A stretch of DNA of 64,000 bases. It comes from Vibrio profundi (GTDB taxonomy: Bacteria; Pseudomonadota; Gammaproteobacteria; Enterobacterales; Vibrionaceae). Positions 19,401-29,951 of the stretch are shown piece after piece. Both the position numbers and the translations under genes were made by a program. Under the pieces are notes generated by a model, which was not told the origin of the DNA, ran no database searches, and was given only the letters and a program-made list of their open reading frames with translations. The stretch's first letter is position 1. Each line of letters starts with the position of its first letter. The stretch is from contig NZ_RZIS01000001.1 in assembly GCF_005281835.1 (NCBI RefSeq), positions 600,351 to 664,350 on the forward strand, in the 5' to 3' direction.

Positions 19401-20584
19401 TAGCTGAAACAGCCAATGGTAGGTTCTTGAATTCGATTGGTAGCTTTGATCCTGACGTTCCTTATAGCAATGCTATAGCTGTGTTTGGGCATTGGCCGGA
19501 TAAAGTGATTGCGAGCCATTTCTTAGCGCGTCGAGATTCAGGTCGTTATACAGACGAAGTGAGTTTTGCTTCATTGTTAGATCTCCCTGGTGTTAAAGCT
19601 GGTTACGATGAAATTATTGCTAACCTTCTGGCAGAAGAACCATTGACCACACCTATAAAACTGGTCGATGAAGAAGGCAATGAATTTTCCGCTTTAAATG
19701 GTGTAACGGTGAACTTGCACAAAACAGTACAGATGGAATCACTGAACCAAATGCCAAGAGGTATCGAAAGCTTCCTAGGCATATCAGATGAGAGCCGTGA
19801 TCGTATTTCAGATGTTATTTTGAAAGCAGGTCTACGTGAAATGCGCTCAAATGATTACAAAGTATCAAGTCGAGGTAAAACGCAGTTTGATTCTTTAACT
19901 AAGCAGCAAGACCATTATGGTTTGATTGCAGGCAAAAAACTGAACTTTGTTGTAGATGGTCAAAGCTATGTCGCAACAGATGCAAATACGCTGGCATATA
20001 AATATGCAACGCAATTAGTGACATCAGAAGGTTACGACTTGAAACTTTACTTTGATAGTTATGCAAGAGCTGACTTAACTACCACGCAACAAGCAATTTT
20101 ATCGGCGTGGGGTGGCTTCCGTACGGAAATCATACCGGCATTCCACGATGCGGTGTTGTTACTAGATGCCCCAATGGTGAACGCAATGAAGACCAACATA
20201 GATGCCGATATTGTCGCGAATGTCGCAACCATTGGTGAGTCATTCAATAACTTTGTGAATGCTAATATTGCTTCTGGTGATTTGGTGTTTGACCAAGCAG
20301 CAAATACGCTGACTTACAATGATGGAAAAGCCCATTTAGTCGATGATGCTTATGCCGCTTACTATGATTCGTTCCTTCTGACTTACAATGATTTTGGTAC
20401 ATCGATGATGTTTGCAGTAGATAATGTTTACGCAGGTTACGTAGCTGCTTCAGATGAAGACAAACAATTGTGGTTGTCAGATGTTGAACTATTATCGGCT
20501 TACTTAGAAGGTGATATTAGCGCTGTGGCGGGTAAATACTATGAGTTATTAGAACGTATTCCGAACGCGTATAACATTCACTAA
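16496..20584 (+). CDS. Large zinc metalloprotease lipoprotein (metzincin type)
   Basis: A 1362-residue protein with a lipoprotein signal (lipobox LAGC, lipidated Cys19) followed by Gly-Ala-Asp. The catalytic site is HEIGHNVGLRH at 590-600, the extended HExxHxxGxxH zinc motif of metzincins, and STMDY with Met632 fits the family's Met-turn 32 residues later. Together they predict an active zinc endopeptidase on the cell envelope; Gly-Ala-Asp after the Cys does not obviously retain it in the inner membrane. It resembles large zinc-dependent metalloprotease lipoproteins of marine gamma-proteobacteria, but the flanking domains (about 25-560 and 650-1362) are not ones I can name. AAGGAA precedes the ATG. 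It is probably co-transcribed with the barrel gene and ends at a terminator. Confidence 0.85.
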   Translation: MNFKKIALASAIGGILAGCGADDQQYETVERDAKEFAVKDLKVDGRWFYVPTTGAAPRFALNQFPFLQGMGRYVELCFTETGLDVRHFDRNNPDFNIPKDSNGYCLEQDMVGSDDISNFAHVLTIPGDFAAYRCAEDSYGDCTNKEEVNKDASLGYRSNTHFTPDPTELDVVEFNYEELYGLTDGLDEVNVELVSWDFDPKAGVLNFELERTFRVDLAKISNYINFNTKAGIEDALSDGAFKSRFHYSLVHESIVASKDYEPILYPVGDENDIGYFTTASKKLNPITNKYDRDVVYLNRFNPNLESIKYYLSDNFFEDKNKLFLDSTIETIDKMNKALELFGADSGKPHIEIVNQAEPAGIHPGDLRYNVINLVDEPLANGLLGYGPSVGNPVTGEIIKAHVNQYSGVARTGVPFYWDNLVRFYNRNQLDMDGLPAEAVSTNATQDNDQSTTQEVTARLAELSVMNAISNLQDSDVTAPSYIDDSIQDRNYKARPTLLTSNVNDEMDLSDIVEAEDNRLSFWAENNAYPIEASWVSSTSKASLETLSFKDDDRYFNSDGELLRWKHLPAEVQREVADAITVATYSNTLVHEIGHNVGLRHNFKGSNDKDNYYTLEQARALGLQNIPAYSSTMDYAPSMLDETPTWGLYDIAAFKFAYGRIVETVQDSSGNPVDPVTLPENPSAEQLADYQAYQDYLGSFAGKFGADSDALMTCTEVETLKDDAGNETGQSLYNCDFSKFDEAARNNSEYAKTRYGALYYLENFAQLESIQRKSYAFCTDGNVSLNSDCNRFDEGTNLEEIVQYKWQNYLDSFDRRNAAEYTPHGMYLSDYPSYIVRRFSEMSGIRDKIEDLERIDNVFTGGQGKPGDLLLSLANNETYCREGDDTSRWFCDYANGAKLSAAFFLDVLRTPEHQCVIQNGTGEQKVVSLGDTLNRFSFSIPADYDIVEANCFDNVAADAIEYVESGYTAVAETANGRFLNSIGSFDPDVPYSNAIAVFGHWPDKVIASHFLARRDSGRYTDEVSFASLLDLPGVKAGYDEIIANLLAEEPLTTPIKLVDEEGNEFSALNGVTVNLHKTVQMESLNQMPRGIESFLGISDESRDRISDVILKAGLREMRSNDYKVSSRGKTQFDSLTKQQDHYGLIAGKKLNFVVDGQSYVATDANTLAYKYATQLVTSEGYDLKLYFDSYARADLTTTQQAILSAWGGFRTEIIPAFHDAVLLLDAPMVNAMKTNIDADIVANVATIGESFNNFVNANIASGDLVFDQAANTLTYNDGKAHLVDDAYAAYYDSFLLTYNDFGTSMMFAVDNVYAGYVAASDEDKQLWLSDVELLSAYLEGDISAVAGKYYELLERIPNAYNIH

Positions 20585-20606
20585 TAGGCATAGAATCATA
20601 TAGTTA

Positions 20607-20643
20607 TAAAAAAGCCCTATCAAACGATAGGGCTTTGTTTTTA
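20607..20643 (+). terminator. Terminator after the metalloprotease gene
   Basis: AAAGCCCTATC (20610-20620) pairs with GATAGGGCTTT (20625-20635), with A residues before and T residues after. It could act in both directions, and miaE converges on it from the right. Confidence 0.9.
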
Positions 20644-20667
20644 TAAGCGAATATTAACCACTCAGTA

Positions 20668-21441
20668 TTATAAAGATGGCACACCACTATGAAATTTAAA
20701 ATCAGTGTCAGTTGAAGAGATTAACTCTGCTTCTACTTTTCCAAAATAGGCAACGCGCTCGCTAATATCTTTGTCGGTAATTTGCTGAGCGAGGCTCAAG
20801 TAGTCTTGATAGTGTCGAGCTTCTGAACGCAGCAAAGAAATATAAAATTTAGTGATGTCTTCATCTAGGTGCGGAGCCAGTTTGGCAAAACGCTCACATG
20901 AACGAGCTTCAATGTAGGCACCAATGATTAGCTTATCCACCAAGGTTTGGGGCTCATGAGTCTTAACGTGTGACAGTAATCCTTTCGCGTATCGGCTTGC
21001 GGTAATGTTCTCGTAAGGAATATCGCGGCTGTCCATGATTTCCAGCACTTGATAGAAGTGATGGAGTTCTTCTTTGATTAACAGCACCATTTTATCGATC
21101 AGCTCTTGGCTGTATGGAGCGCCGGACTTCGCCATGATGGCTTTCGAGATGCTGTTTTTGCCTTTGAGAGTTTCTAGAGAGCCAACCTTGCGGTATGCAA
21201 AATCTTCATAAGGTTTAAACCATTCAAGCAAGGTATTTGCGCTTTCTTTGTCGACAGCGTATTTACGGATCAAGTACATCGCAGATTGACCAGCTTTCAA
21301 TTCACACAGCAAGTGATCAAGTAAGATGGTTTTTAAGTTCTCAGGCTTCTTGGCTTCATTGATCCACTCATCTGGAGTTTCACACTGCAAGAAACTATTA
21401 ATTGGTGCAAGAAGGTCCTGCATGGTCTCGTTATCAATCAT
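20668..21441 (-). CDS. miaE: tRNA-(ms2io6A)-hydroxylase MiaE
   Basis: MiaE is a non-haem di-iron monooxygenase that hydroxylates the ms2i6A base at position 37 of certain tRNAs, using oxygen. The 257-residue protein carries the ferritin-like iron ligand motifs: EELHHF (about 128-133), EARSCERF and SEARHY. Helical content and length agree with the family. It lies directly downstream of a membrane protein gene in the same direction, but a terminator between them (21456-21481) suggests partly separate transcription. Its Shine-Dalgarno is weak. Confidence 0.92.
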   Translation of the reverse strand: MIDNETMQDLLAPINSFLQCETPDEWINEAKKPENLKTILLDHLLCELKAGQSAMYLIRKYAVDKESANTLLEWFKPYEDFAYRKVGSLETLKGKNSISKAIMAKSGAPYSQELIDKMVLLIKEELHHFYQVLEIMDSRDIPYENITASRYAKGLLSHVKTHEPQTLVDKLIIGAYIEARSCERFAKLAPHLDEDITKFYISLLRSEARHYQDYLSLAQQITDKDISERVAYFGKVEAELISSTDTDFKFHSGVPSL

Positions 21442-21455
21442 GTTCTTTACCGCAT

Positions 21456-21481
21456 AAAAAAGGTCACCATCGGTGACCTTG
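21456..21481 (-). terminator. Terminator between the 254-residue membrane protein gene and miaE
   Basis: On the minus strand AGGTCACC pairs with GGTGACCT around a short loop (21461-21479) and is followed by TTTTT. It lies just upstream of the miaE start. Confidence 0.85.
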
Positions 21482-21510
21482 AATTAGGAATTTGGAGAAT
21501 TAGGCGAAAA

Positions 21511-22275
21511 TTACCATTTTTTCTTCTGTCCGAATAGTGCGTCCATGTCATCGTCACGTTCTTTGGACTCAATTTGCTGTAATTCTTCCGCATTTTTGTC
21601 TTGGCGTTTCTGATCAAGATCATTAAGCATCGATTGAAGCTTCTCACGTGCTTGATTTGAGTAAGCGTCATTCTTAGAACTTAAGGCGTCAATCCCCTTA
21701 CGTAATAACTGGATTGCAGTGCCTGGTTGGCCACGTGCAATGGAGTCGTTAGCTCGCTTAATAACGTTTTCGATGTTGATACGAATTTGAATGGTTTCAA
21801 GACGCGCATTTTCTGCTACGTAAGCTTGGGTCTCGAATCGGCCTTTATTATGTTCATTGCGAATTGTATCACGCAGCTTTTTCACTAGCTTAAGCATCAT
21901 AATCGCTTGTTTATCACTGCTAGGTACTTTGAAGGTCGTGCTTTCACCACCTTGGTAGTTGTCTTTTAGTTGAGTGATTTGCTGTTTTACACTTTCAATT
22001 CGCTGAGCAAGCTGTTTGTTTTTGGGATCTAACTGATACATGTTCTCAAGCGCATCGAGAATACGAGTGTTCAAGCACACTAATAAATCTTGACTGAAAG
22101 GCATGTGGTGCGCGTTACCGATCAAATCTTCGGTAGCATCGATAGTGGTTAGGTAGCGAGTAGACTCCTGCTTCTTAGCAGTCTCTACTTTAACTTTGTA
22201 TTGAAGCATGATGTTGTAGCCCAAGACTAACACCAGTAGAACCGCTACCAAGGCGATGATTAAACCAATATTCAT
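21511..22275 (-). CDS. Membrane-anchored coiled-coil protein of unknown function
   Basis: A 254-residue protein with one N-terminal membrane segment (4-24, IGLIIALVAVLLVLVLGYNI) and a mostly helical, charged cytoplasmic or periplasmic body (about 30-230) likely to form coiled coils. The C-terminal tail is very polar and ends DALFGQKKKW. I do not recognise a catalytic motif. It sits divergent from cysB and upstream of miaE; nothing in the context fixes its role. It looks like a real, vertically inherited gene: codon use matches its neighbours and the frame is long and uninterrupted. Confidence 0.75.
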   Translation of the reverse strand: MNIGLIIALVAVLLVLVLGYNIMLQYKVKVETAKKQESTRYLTTIDATEDLIGNAHHMPFSQDLLVCLNTRILDALENMYQLDPKNKQLAQRIESVKQQITQLKDNYQGGESTTFKVPSSDKQAIMMLKLVKKLRDTIRNEHNKGRFETQAYVAENARLETIQIRINIENVIKRANDSIARGQPGTAIQLLRKGIDALSSKNDAYSNQAREKLQSMLNDLDQKRQDKNAEELQQIESKERDDDMDALFGQKKKW

Positions 22276-23580
<1,305 letters not shown>

Positions 23581-23652
23581 ATCTGATATTTCTCTTTTCT
23601 TTACTTTCTATTGTGAAATCTTCCCCCTACAATCCTCGTTTTAGGGGGAAGC

Positions 23653-24843
23653 ATGCAAACCAATTTTCTAGCCATTGACTCTTTTCTATTGTCTTACCAA
23701 GAATTTTGGAGGCAAGATCCTTTCTTTCTTTGTCAGGAAGAATCCGTCTCGTGGCAAAATACTTCTCCTCCATTAATGCAGTGGCTAGATGAACTAAGCC
23801 ATCAAGATATTACCGACCTAAAGGCGCAATCTGACCGCTTAGTGACGTGCCTATCGCGTTTTTTCCCAGAGTTGAATGAAATGACAACGATGATTACCTT
23901 ACCAAGGGAAAATCTTAGTGGCCTAACACTCTCAAGAAACACTAGTGTTGGCGTGCCAGGACGCAAGTTAGAACAAATCCTGGCTATGGGAGAAAGTGCT
24001 CTGTCTGATCATTATGGAAATGAGTGGTTAGAGTGGTGCTCAGGAAAGGGTTTTTTAGGTCGCATACTCGCACAGCAATCTGAGCAGAAAGTGACAAGTT
24101 TTGAATGGCAGCAAAGCTTGTGTGAGAGTGGGCAAGAGGTAGCGGATGCCCAACGTTTGAACATGCAGTTCGTCCAAGGTGATGCATTCTCTCCAAGTAG
24201 CGAACTCGTGTTTAATTCGAATCAACATGCAGTCGCATTACACGCCTGTGGTGATCTTCACGTGAAGTTACTGCAAAACAGTGTTGCTCATCAACTTCCG
24301 GCGGTCACAATATCGCCATGTTGTTATCACCTCATTCAAGACGAAAGCTATCAAGCTTTGTCATTACTTGCTCAGCAATCACAATTAGTTTTAAGCAAAG
24401 CAGACTTAAGGGTGCCCCTACAGGAAACGGTGACCGGTGGTGAGAGAGTGAAGCGTCATCGCCAACTAGAGATGACCTTCCGTTTAGGGTTTAGCGCCTT
24501 GTTAAAAGCTGAATTAGGCTTTGAAGAATACATGCCAGTACCGAGTATTAAGAAGTCTCTGCTTGACGATGGATTTCAAGCATTCTGTGAGTGGGCGGCC
24601 GCGCAAAAATCGCTTGAGCTTCCGAAAGTTGAATTCGAGCAATATCAACAACTGGGAGAGGTGATGTTTTGGAAGATGGAAAAATTCAGTTTGATTCAAC
24701 AGGTTTTTAGAAGGCCGTTGGAAATCTGGTTGGCCTTGGATAAAGCGATGTACTTACAAGAGCAGGGGTACCAAGTCTCGATCTCCGAGTTTTGCGAGAA
24801 ACGAGTGACCCCCAGAAATATTTTGATTCATGCCCACAAATAA
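23653..24843 (+). CDS. SAM-dependent methyltransferase (Methyltransf_32-like)
   Basis: A 396-residue protein with a degenerate nucleotide-binding Rossmann core: EWCSGKGFLGRILA (about 132-145), the acidic strand end near SFEWQQ and LHACGDLH, which is typical of the Methyltransf_32 group. A cysteine-containing motif SPCCYH follows. The target is unknown; related proteins have been linked to RNA, but nothing here proves this. The C-terminal 120 residues form a separate helical part. It starts 72 bases after cysB and ends at a strong bidirectional terminator that overlaps its stop codon. Confidence 0.78.
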   Translation: MQTNFLAIDSFLLSYQEFWRQDPFFLCQEESVSWQNTSPPLMQWLDELSHQDITDLKAQSDRLVTCLSRFFPELNEMTTMITLPRENLSGLTLSRNTSVGVPGRKLEQILAMGESALSDHYGNEWLEWCSGKGFLGRILAQQSEQKVTSFEWQQSLCESGQEVADAQRLNMQFVQGDAFSPSSELVFNSNQHAVALHACGDLHVKLLQNSVAHQLPAVTISPCCYHLIQDESYQALSLLAQQSQLVLSKADLRVPLQETVTGGERVKRHRQLEMTFRLGFSALLKAELGFEEYMPVPSIKKSLLDDGFQAFCEWAAAQKSLELPKVEFEQYQQLGEVMFWKMEKFSLIQQVFRRPLEIWLALDKAMYLQEQGYQVSISEFCEKRVTPRNILIHAHK

Positions 24844-24874
24844 AAAGAGCCAGCAAACATGCTGGCTCTTTTTT
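24842..24874. terminator. Bidirectional terminator between the methyltransferase and ald
   Basis: AAAGAGCCAGC (24844-24854) pairs with GCTGGCTCTTT (24861-24871), with A and T tracts on the two sides, so it can serve the converging genes on both strands. Confidence 0.93.
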
Positions 24875-24892
24875 GAAACTTAATCGTAGTTC

Positions 24893-26017
24893 TTAGTTGA
24901 ACATTGCGATTGCTTCAGCAGGATCTACGTATTCTAGGTCGAAGCTTTCAGCAACTTCTTTACAAGTTACTTTACCGTGGATAACGTTTAGACCTTCTAG
25001 GAAGCCTTTGTCTTCTAGAAGTGCTTCACGGTAACCTTTGTTCGCTAGCTTAACAATGTAAGGAAGTGTTGCATTGTTTAGTGCGAAAGTAGAAGTACGA
25101 GCAACAGCACCTGGCATGTTAGCAACACAGTAGTGAACAACATCATCAACAATGTAAGTTGGATCTGCGTGCGTTGTTGCGTGAGATGTCTCGAAACAAC
25201 CACCTTGGTCGATTGCAACGTCAACAACGGCTGCGCCTGGTTTCATCTTAGCAATGTGCTCTTTTGTAACCAGTTTAGGCGCTGCTGCACCAGGGATTAG
25301 TACTGCACCAATCACTAGGTCTGCTTCTAGAACATGCTTCTCAATAGCGTCTTCCGTAGAATAAACCACTTTTGCGCGACCTTGGAATTCTTCATCCAAA
25401 CGACGAAGTGTATCAACGTTACGATCTAGGATTGTAACGTCTGCACGTAGGCCAACAGCCATACGAGCCGCGTTAGCACCTACAACACCGCCACCAACAA
25501 CTACTACTTTAGCTGGCTCAACGCCTGGAACACCACCTAAAAGAAGACCACGACCACCGTGAGATTTCTCTAGAGTTTGTGCACCTGCTTGAATAGACAT
25601 ACGTCCTGCTACTTCAGACATTGGCGCAAGTAGTGGCAAGCGACCCATATTATCTGTTACAGTCTCGTAGGCTACACAGACAGCTTTGCTCTTGATTAGC
25701 TCTTCAGTTTGTGGAAAATCTGGTGCTAGGTGCAAATAAGTAAATAATATTTGTCCTTCACGAAGCATAGCTCGCTCGACAGCTTGAGGTTCTTTAACCT
25801 TTACAATCATTTCTGCTTTCGCGAAAACGTCAGCAGCAGTAGGAAGAATGGATGCGCCTACAGCGATGTAATCATCGTCTGAAAAACCGATGCCGCTACC
25901 GGCAGTGGTTTCTACAAAAACTTGGTGACCTTGTGAGATTAGCTCTCTCACGCTAGCTGGGATCATACCAACACGATATTCGTGGTTCTTGATTTCCTTA
26001 GGTACGCCAATGATCAT
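24893..26017 (-). CDS. ald: Alanine dehydrogenase Ald
   Basis: Ald oxidatively deaminates L-alanine to pyruvate and ammonia with NAD+, in alanine catabolism. The 374-residue product starts [17 protein letters not shown] and carries the NAD-binding Rossmann motif [16 protein letters not shown] (about 172-187), plus conserved YLHLAPD and the C-terminal GYREAL. Length and sequence fit alanine dehydrogenases; transhydrogenase alpha subunits share the fold but have extra membrane parts. It is divergent from lrp, a layout that often goes with control of ald by an Lrp/AsnC-family protein. Confident. Confidence 0.95.
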   Translation of the reverse strand: MIIGVPKEIKNHEYRVGMIPASVRELISQGHQVFVETTAGSGIGFSDDDYIAVGASILPTAADVFAKAEMIVKVKEPQAVERAMLREGQILFTYLHLAPDFPQTEELIKSKAVCVAYETVTDNMGRLPLLAPMSEVAGRMSIQAGAQTLEKSHGGRGLLLGGVPGVEPAKVVVVGGGVVGANAARMAVGLRADVTILDRNVDTLRRLDEEFQGRAKVVYSTEDAIEKHVLEADLVIGAVLIPGAAAPKLVTKEHIAKMKPGAAVVDVAIDQGGCFETSHATTHADPTYIVDDVVHYCVANMPGAVARTSTFALNNATLPYIVKLANKGYREALLEDKGFLEGLNVIHGKVTCKEVAESFDLEYVDPAEAIAMFN

Positions 26018-26173
26018 CCTGACTCCTTAATTTATTTTGGTTGTATTATCTATGTGTAGGGTAATTCTGTCGAATTAATATCTAGTATAGATACGTTTTT
26101 AAAAAATTTGATACTGAATATTAAAAAGTTGTAGTATATTTTTTTGCAAGGAAGTAATAAGGTGGAATAAAAA
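26018..26173. promoter_or_regulatory. Divergent ald-lrp promoter region
   Basis: This 156-base AT-rich spacer carries the start signals of both genes (AGGAGTCAGG before ald on the minus strand, GGTGGAATAAAAA before lrp). Lrp control is likely from the arrangement, but I could not fit a clean Lrp consensus. Confidence 0.5.
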
Positions 26174-26668
26174 ATGGCAGAGAACTATAAGAAGCCGTCC
26201 AAGGAACTAGATCGTATTGACCGCAACATTCTAAACGAGTTGCAAAAAGACGGTCGTATTTCGAACGTCGAGCTTTCAAAACGCGTAGGTTTATCACCTA
26301 CACCATGTTTGGAACGTGTTCGTCGTTTGGAGCGTCAAGGTTACATCACGGGTTATACAGCATTGCTGAACCCTCAGTACCTAGATGCATCTCTATTAGT
26401 GTTTGTTGAAATAACGCTGAACCGTGGGGCTCCAGATGTATTTGAACAATTTAACACTGCGGTACAAAAGCTAGACGATATCCAAGAGTGTCATCTAGTG
26501 TCGGGTGACTTCGATTATCTTCTTAAAACACGCGTATCTGATATGGGTGCGTATCGTAAACTGCTTGGTGACACGCTACTGCGTTTACCTGGTGTGAACG
26601 ACACTCGTACATACGTAGTTATGGAAGAAGTGAAACAGACCAATCAGCTGGTGATTAAAACTCGTTAA
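26174..26668 (+). CDS. lrp: Leucine-responsive regulatory protein Lrp
   Basis: Lrp is a global DNA-binding regulator of amino-acid metabolism. The 164-residue protein has the N-terminal helix-turn-helix (about 12-65, LDRIDRNILNELQKDGRISNVELSKRVGLS region) and a C-terminal ligand-binding RAM domain (about 80-155). It is near-identical in layout to E. coli Lrp and is followed by ftsK-lolA-rarA-serS, the same order as in E. coli, which supports Lrp over other AsnC-family members. A terminator follows. Confidence 0.95.
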   Translation: MAENYKKPSKELDRIDRNILNELQKDGRISNVELSKRVGLSPTPCLERVRRLERQGYITGYTALLNPQYLDASLLVFVEITLNRGAPDVFEQFNTAVQKLDDIQECHLVSGDFDYLLKTRVSDMGAYRKLLGDTLLRLPGVNDTRTYVVMEEVKQTNQLVIKTR

Positions 26669-26684
26669 TCTCAATTGATTAGTA

Positions 26685-26720
26685 AAAGAAAGCGGACTTA
26701 GTTTCCGCTTTCTTGCTTTC
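26685..26720 (+). terminator. Terminator after lrp
   Basis: AAGAAAGCGGA (26686-26696) pairs with TCCGCTTTCTT (26704-26714). The T tract afterwards is interrupted, so it is a slightly weaker terminator. Confidence 0.8.
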
Positions 26721-26832
26721 TGGAATTGGGTTTTTCAGTTTGATATGGTTAAATCAACAGTAGTGCCTTGATTGAACGAGCGGCTTTATGCCGCTCGACA
26801 TGTTTTTACAGATTAGAATTATAAGTTGATTT

Positions 26833-29800
26833 ATGTTCAAAGAGAGCAATAACAAAGTGGAAACGATCATTAAAACGAGTGAAGAGCCTCAGTCTTCTCG
26901 TTTGAATGGCGTTCAACGTTTAAAAGAGTGCTGCCTTATCCTCGGCGTTCTGTCTTCTATATTACTTGCAATCGCCTTATTTACCTTCAGCCCTGCAGAC
27001 CCGTCTTGGTCGCAAACCTCGTGGGGTGGAGAAATACAAAATGCTGGTGGCCATATAGGGGCATGGCTAGCAGACACCCTGTTTTTTACATTTGGCTCTT
27101 TAGCGTACCCATTGCCAATTTTAGTCACGATAGCGGCGTGGGTGCTATTCCGTAAGCGCGATGAAAATGAGCCACTTGATTTCATGTTGTGGGGCACTAG
27201 GTTGCTTGGCCTCATTATCTTGATTTTAACCAGCTGCGGTTTAGCTGATATCAACTTTGACGATATCTGGTACTTCTCGTCTGGTGGTGTCGTTGGCGAC
27301 GTGATTACTAGTCTAGCCTTACCGACATTAAATATCCTAGGTAGCACGCTTGTTCTGCTATTTTTATGGGGAGCTGGCTTTACACTGTTAACCGGTATTT
27401 CTTGGTTAAGTATGGTTGAGTGGCTTGGTGAAGCCGCCATACGTTTATTCACACTGCTATTGAATAGAGTTCGAGGTGAAGACAAAGAAGTCTTAGAGCC
27501 TCAATTAAAAGATATTGAAGAGCCAGAGTTGAATTACTCGTCTCCAGACGCTGCTGAAAATGAAATTCAAGACACTGTCGAATTCGTCGCTGAGCCGCTC
27601 GTAGAGCCGGAACCTGAAATTGTAGCGCCTAGCGTAGTGCCTGAGAAACCTAAGACTCGTCATTACAATATCCATATGCCAGAACCGACACCAGTTCCGT
27701 CTATTTCGGTTGAAGATGACGAACCTGTAATTGAACGTTCTAAGCAGTTGAATGCAACAATTGAAGAACTTGAACATGCCGCTATCTATGACAACGATCT
27801 GGCAGAACAAGATAATGCAGAGTCGGCAGAACTATATCAGCAATACATTGAAGAAGAATCTGTAAAACCAACTTTCGAGCCAGAGCTACCTTCAGTTCCG
27901 GACGTTGCTGAAGAGTTAGAGCCCGCTATTGAGCAACGTATAGATGAAGTTCAATACACAGAAAGTACAGATGAACAATTCATCGTTGAAGACGACTTCA
28001 CGCAACCAACTATCTCTGATAGCGGACTTGAGCAGATTATCAGTGACAGTGGATCCACGACTCAGCAAGTAGAGCCTATTATATCTTCAATTGACGTTGC
28101 AGAACTGCCGAGTCAAGAAACGCAAGAGCTTGTTAACGAGGCTGTTGATGAGCATCTTGGGGTGTCCGTTGAGGAGACTACCCCAGTGTCAAACGTACCT
28201 GACGAACAAACCCCAATAGATTTACCATGGGAAGAAGTTACTTCGGAATCAATAGAGCAGGAAAACCAACACGCCGATGATGATGTGGCAGCTTTCCAAA
28301 GCTTAGTGTCTGAAGCTCAAGCGAATATGGCGGCAACGCAAAACCCGTTCTTGATGCAAAATGAACCTAATTTGCCTAAACCTACGGAGCCTCTACCAAC
28401 ACTTGAACTACTGTTCCACCCGGAAAAGCGTGAAACCTTCATCGACCGTGAAGCATTGGAAGATATCGCTCGCTTAGTTGAGTCAAAATTGGCGGACTAC
28501 AAAATTAAGGCTGAAGTGGTCGATATCTTCCCTGGGCCTGTGATTACTCGTTTTGAACTAGATTTAGCCCCGGGCGTAAAAGTAAGTCGTATATCTGGTC
28601 TTTCAATGGACTTAGCACGTTCATTGTCAGCAATGGCTGTACGTGTTGTGGAAGTTATTCCGGGTAAGCCATATGTTGGCCTCGAATTGCCAAATATGAG
28701 CCGCCAAACGGTATTTTTCTCTGATGTAGTTGGTAGTCCTCAATTCCAAGATGCGACTTCACCAACAACGGTAGTGTTAGGTCAAGATATCGCGGGCGAA
28801 GCAGTTATTGCCGATCTGGCGAAAATGCCGCACGTACTTGTTGCTGGTACTACTGGTTCTGGTAAGTCGGTTGGCGTGAACGTTATGATTCTGAGTATGC
28901 TTTACAAAGCCTCTCCAGAAGAAGTTCGCTTCATCATGATTGACCCTAAGATGCTTGAACTATCAGTTTATGAGGGCATCCCACACCTGCTTTCTGAAGT
29001 TGTAACAGATATGAAAGATGCCTCGAATGCGTTGCGTTGGTGTGTCGGAGAAATGGAACGTCGTTACAAGCTGATGTCTGCACTTGGTGTACGTAATATC
29101 AAAGGTTATAACGATAAACTGAAAATGGCCGCAGAAGCGGGGCACCCAATTCACGATCCTCTTTGGAAAGAAGGGGATAGTATGGATGCCGAAGCACCTT
29201 TGTTAGAAAACTTGCCTTACATTGTTGTGATCGTTGATGAATTTGCTGATTTGATCATGGTTGTAGGTAAGAAAGTAGAAGAGTTGATTGCACGACTCGC
29301 GCAAAAAGCACGTGCAGCAGGTATTCACTTGATCCTTGCTACTCAGCGCCCTTCAGTAGACGTTATCACTGGTTTGATTAAAGCGAATATTCCAACTCGT
29401 GTGGCATTTACAGTTTCAACCAAAACAGACTCGCGCACTATTCTCGATCAAGGTGGTGCGGAGTCTTTGTTAGGTATGGGTGATATGTTGTACTTACCTC
29501 CAGGTTCAAGTCATACCATTCGTGTTCATGGTGCGTTTGCTTCGGATGATGATGTACACGCGGTTGTAAATAACTGGAAAGCGCGTGGAAAACCAAACTA
29601 CATCGATGAAATTACCAACGGTGAACAAACTCCGGAAACATTACTTCCTGGTGAAAAAATGGAAGGCGATGAAGATATGGATCCGTTGTTTGACCAAGTG
29701 GTAGAGCACGTTGTGCACTCTAGAAGAGGGTCGGTTTCAGGTGTTCAGCGTCGATTCAAAATTGGTTATAACCGAGCTGCACGTATTGTCGAACAACTCG

Positions 29801-29877
29801 AAGCTCAAGGTATTGTGAGTGCACCGGGTCACAACGGTAATCGAGAAGTATTAGCCCCAGCGCCTCCGAAAGAGTAA
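26833..29877 (+). CDS. ftsK: DNA translocase FtsK
   Basis: FtsK anchors to the division septum through membrane helices and pumps chromosomal DNA so that dimers are resolved by XerCD at dif. The 1014-residue protein has four N-terminal membrane segments (about 29-195), an acidic, Glu/Pro-rich linker (about 220-530), and the RecA-like motor with Walker A GTTGSGKS (about 671-678) and Walker [13 protein letters not shown] (797-808). A C-terminal gamma winged-helix domain, with [20 protein letters not shown], reads KOPS sequences. The linker length differs among genera. It heads the ftsK-lolA-rarA-serS order. Confidence 0.97.
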   Translation: MFKESNNKVETIIKTSEEPQSSRLNGVQRLKECCLILGVLSSILLAIALFTFSPADPSWSQTSWGGEIQNAGGHIGAWLADTLFFTFGSLAYPLPILVTIAAWVLFRKRDENEPLDFMLWGTRLLGLIILILTSCGLADINFDDIWYFSSGGVVGDVITSLALPTLNILGSTLVLLFLWGAGFTLLTGISWLSMVEWLGEAAIRLFTLLLNRVRGEDKEVLEPQLKDIEEPELNYSSPDAAENEIQDTVEFVAEPLVEPEPEIVAPSVVPEKPKTRHYNIHMPEPTPVPSISVEDDEPVIERSKQLNATIEELEHAAIYDNDLAEQDNAESAELYQQYIEEESVKPTFEPELPSVPDVAEELEPAIEQRIDEVQYTESTDEQFIVEDDFTQPTISDSGLEQIISDSGSTTQQVEPIISSIDVAELPSQETQELVNEAVDEHLGVSVEETTPVSNVPDEQTPIDLPWEEVTSESIEQENQHADDDVAAFQSLVSEAQANMAATQNPFLMQNEPNLPKPTEPLPTLELLFHPEKRETFIDREALEDIARLVESKLADYKIKAEVVDIFPGPVITRFELDLAPGVKVSRISGLSMDLARSLSAMAVRVVEVIPGKPYVGLELPNMSRQTVFFSDVVGSPQFQDATSPTTVVLGQDIAGEAVIADLAKMPHVLVAGTTGSGKSVGVNVMILSMLYKASPEEVRFIMIDPKMLELSVYEGIPHLLSEVVTDMKDASNALRWCVGEMERRYKLMSALGVRNIKGYNDKLKMAAEAGHPIHDPLWKEGDSMDAEAPLLENLPYIVVIVDEFADLIMVVGKKVEELIARLAQKARAAGIHLILATQRPSVDVITGLIKANIPTRVAFTVSTKTDSRTILDQGGAESLLGMGDMLYLPPGSSHTIRVHGAFASDDDVHAVVNNWKARGKPNYIDEITNGEQTPETLLPGEKMEGDEDMDPLFDQVVEHVVHSRRGSVSGVQRRFKIGYNRAARIVEQLEAQGIVSAPGHNGNREVLAPAPPKE

Positions 29878-29951
29878 TCACTGGGAACTAGTTAAAATTT
29901 GATAAGTCCAACATTACTCAAATGAGCTTATCGTATTAAGTAGGAATATTA

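Noticed and set aside
26721..26832. LexA box expected upstream of ftsK, as in E. coli
   Set aside because: No CTGT-N8-ACAG sequence is found between the lrp terminator and ftsK.
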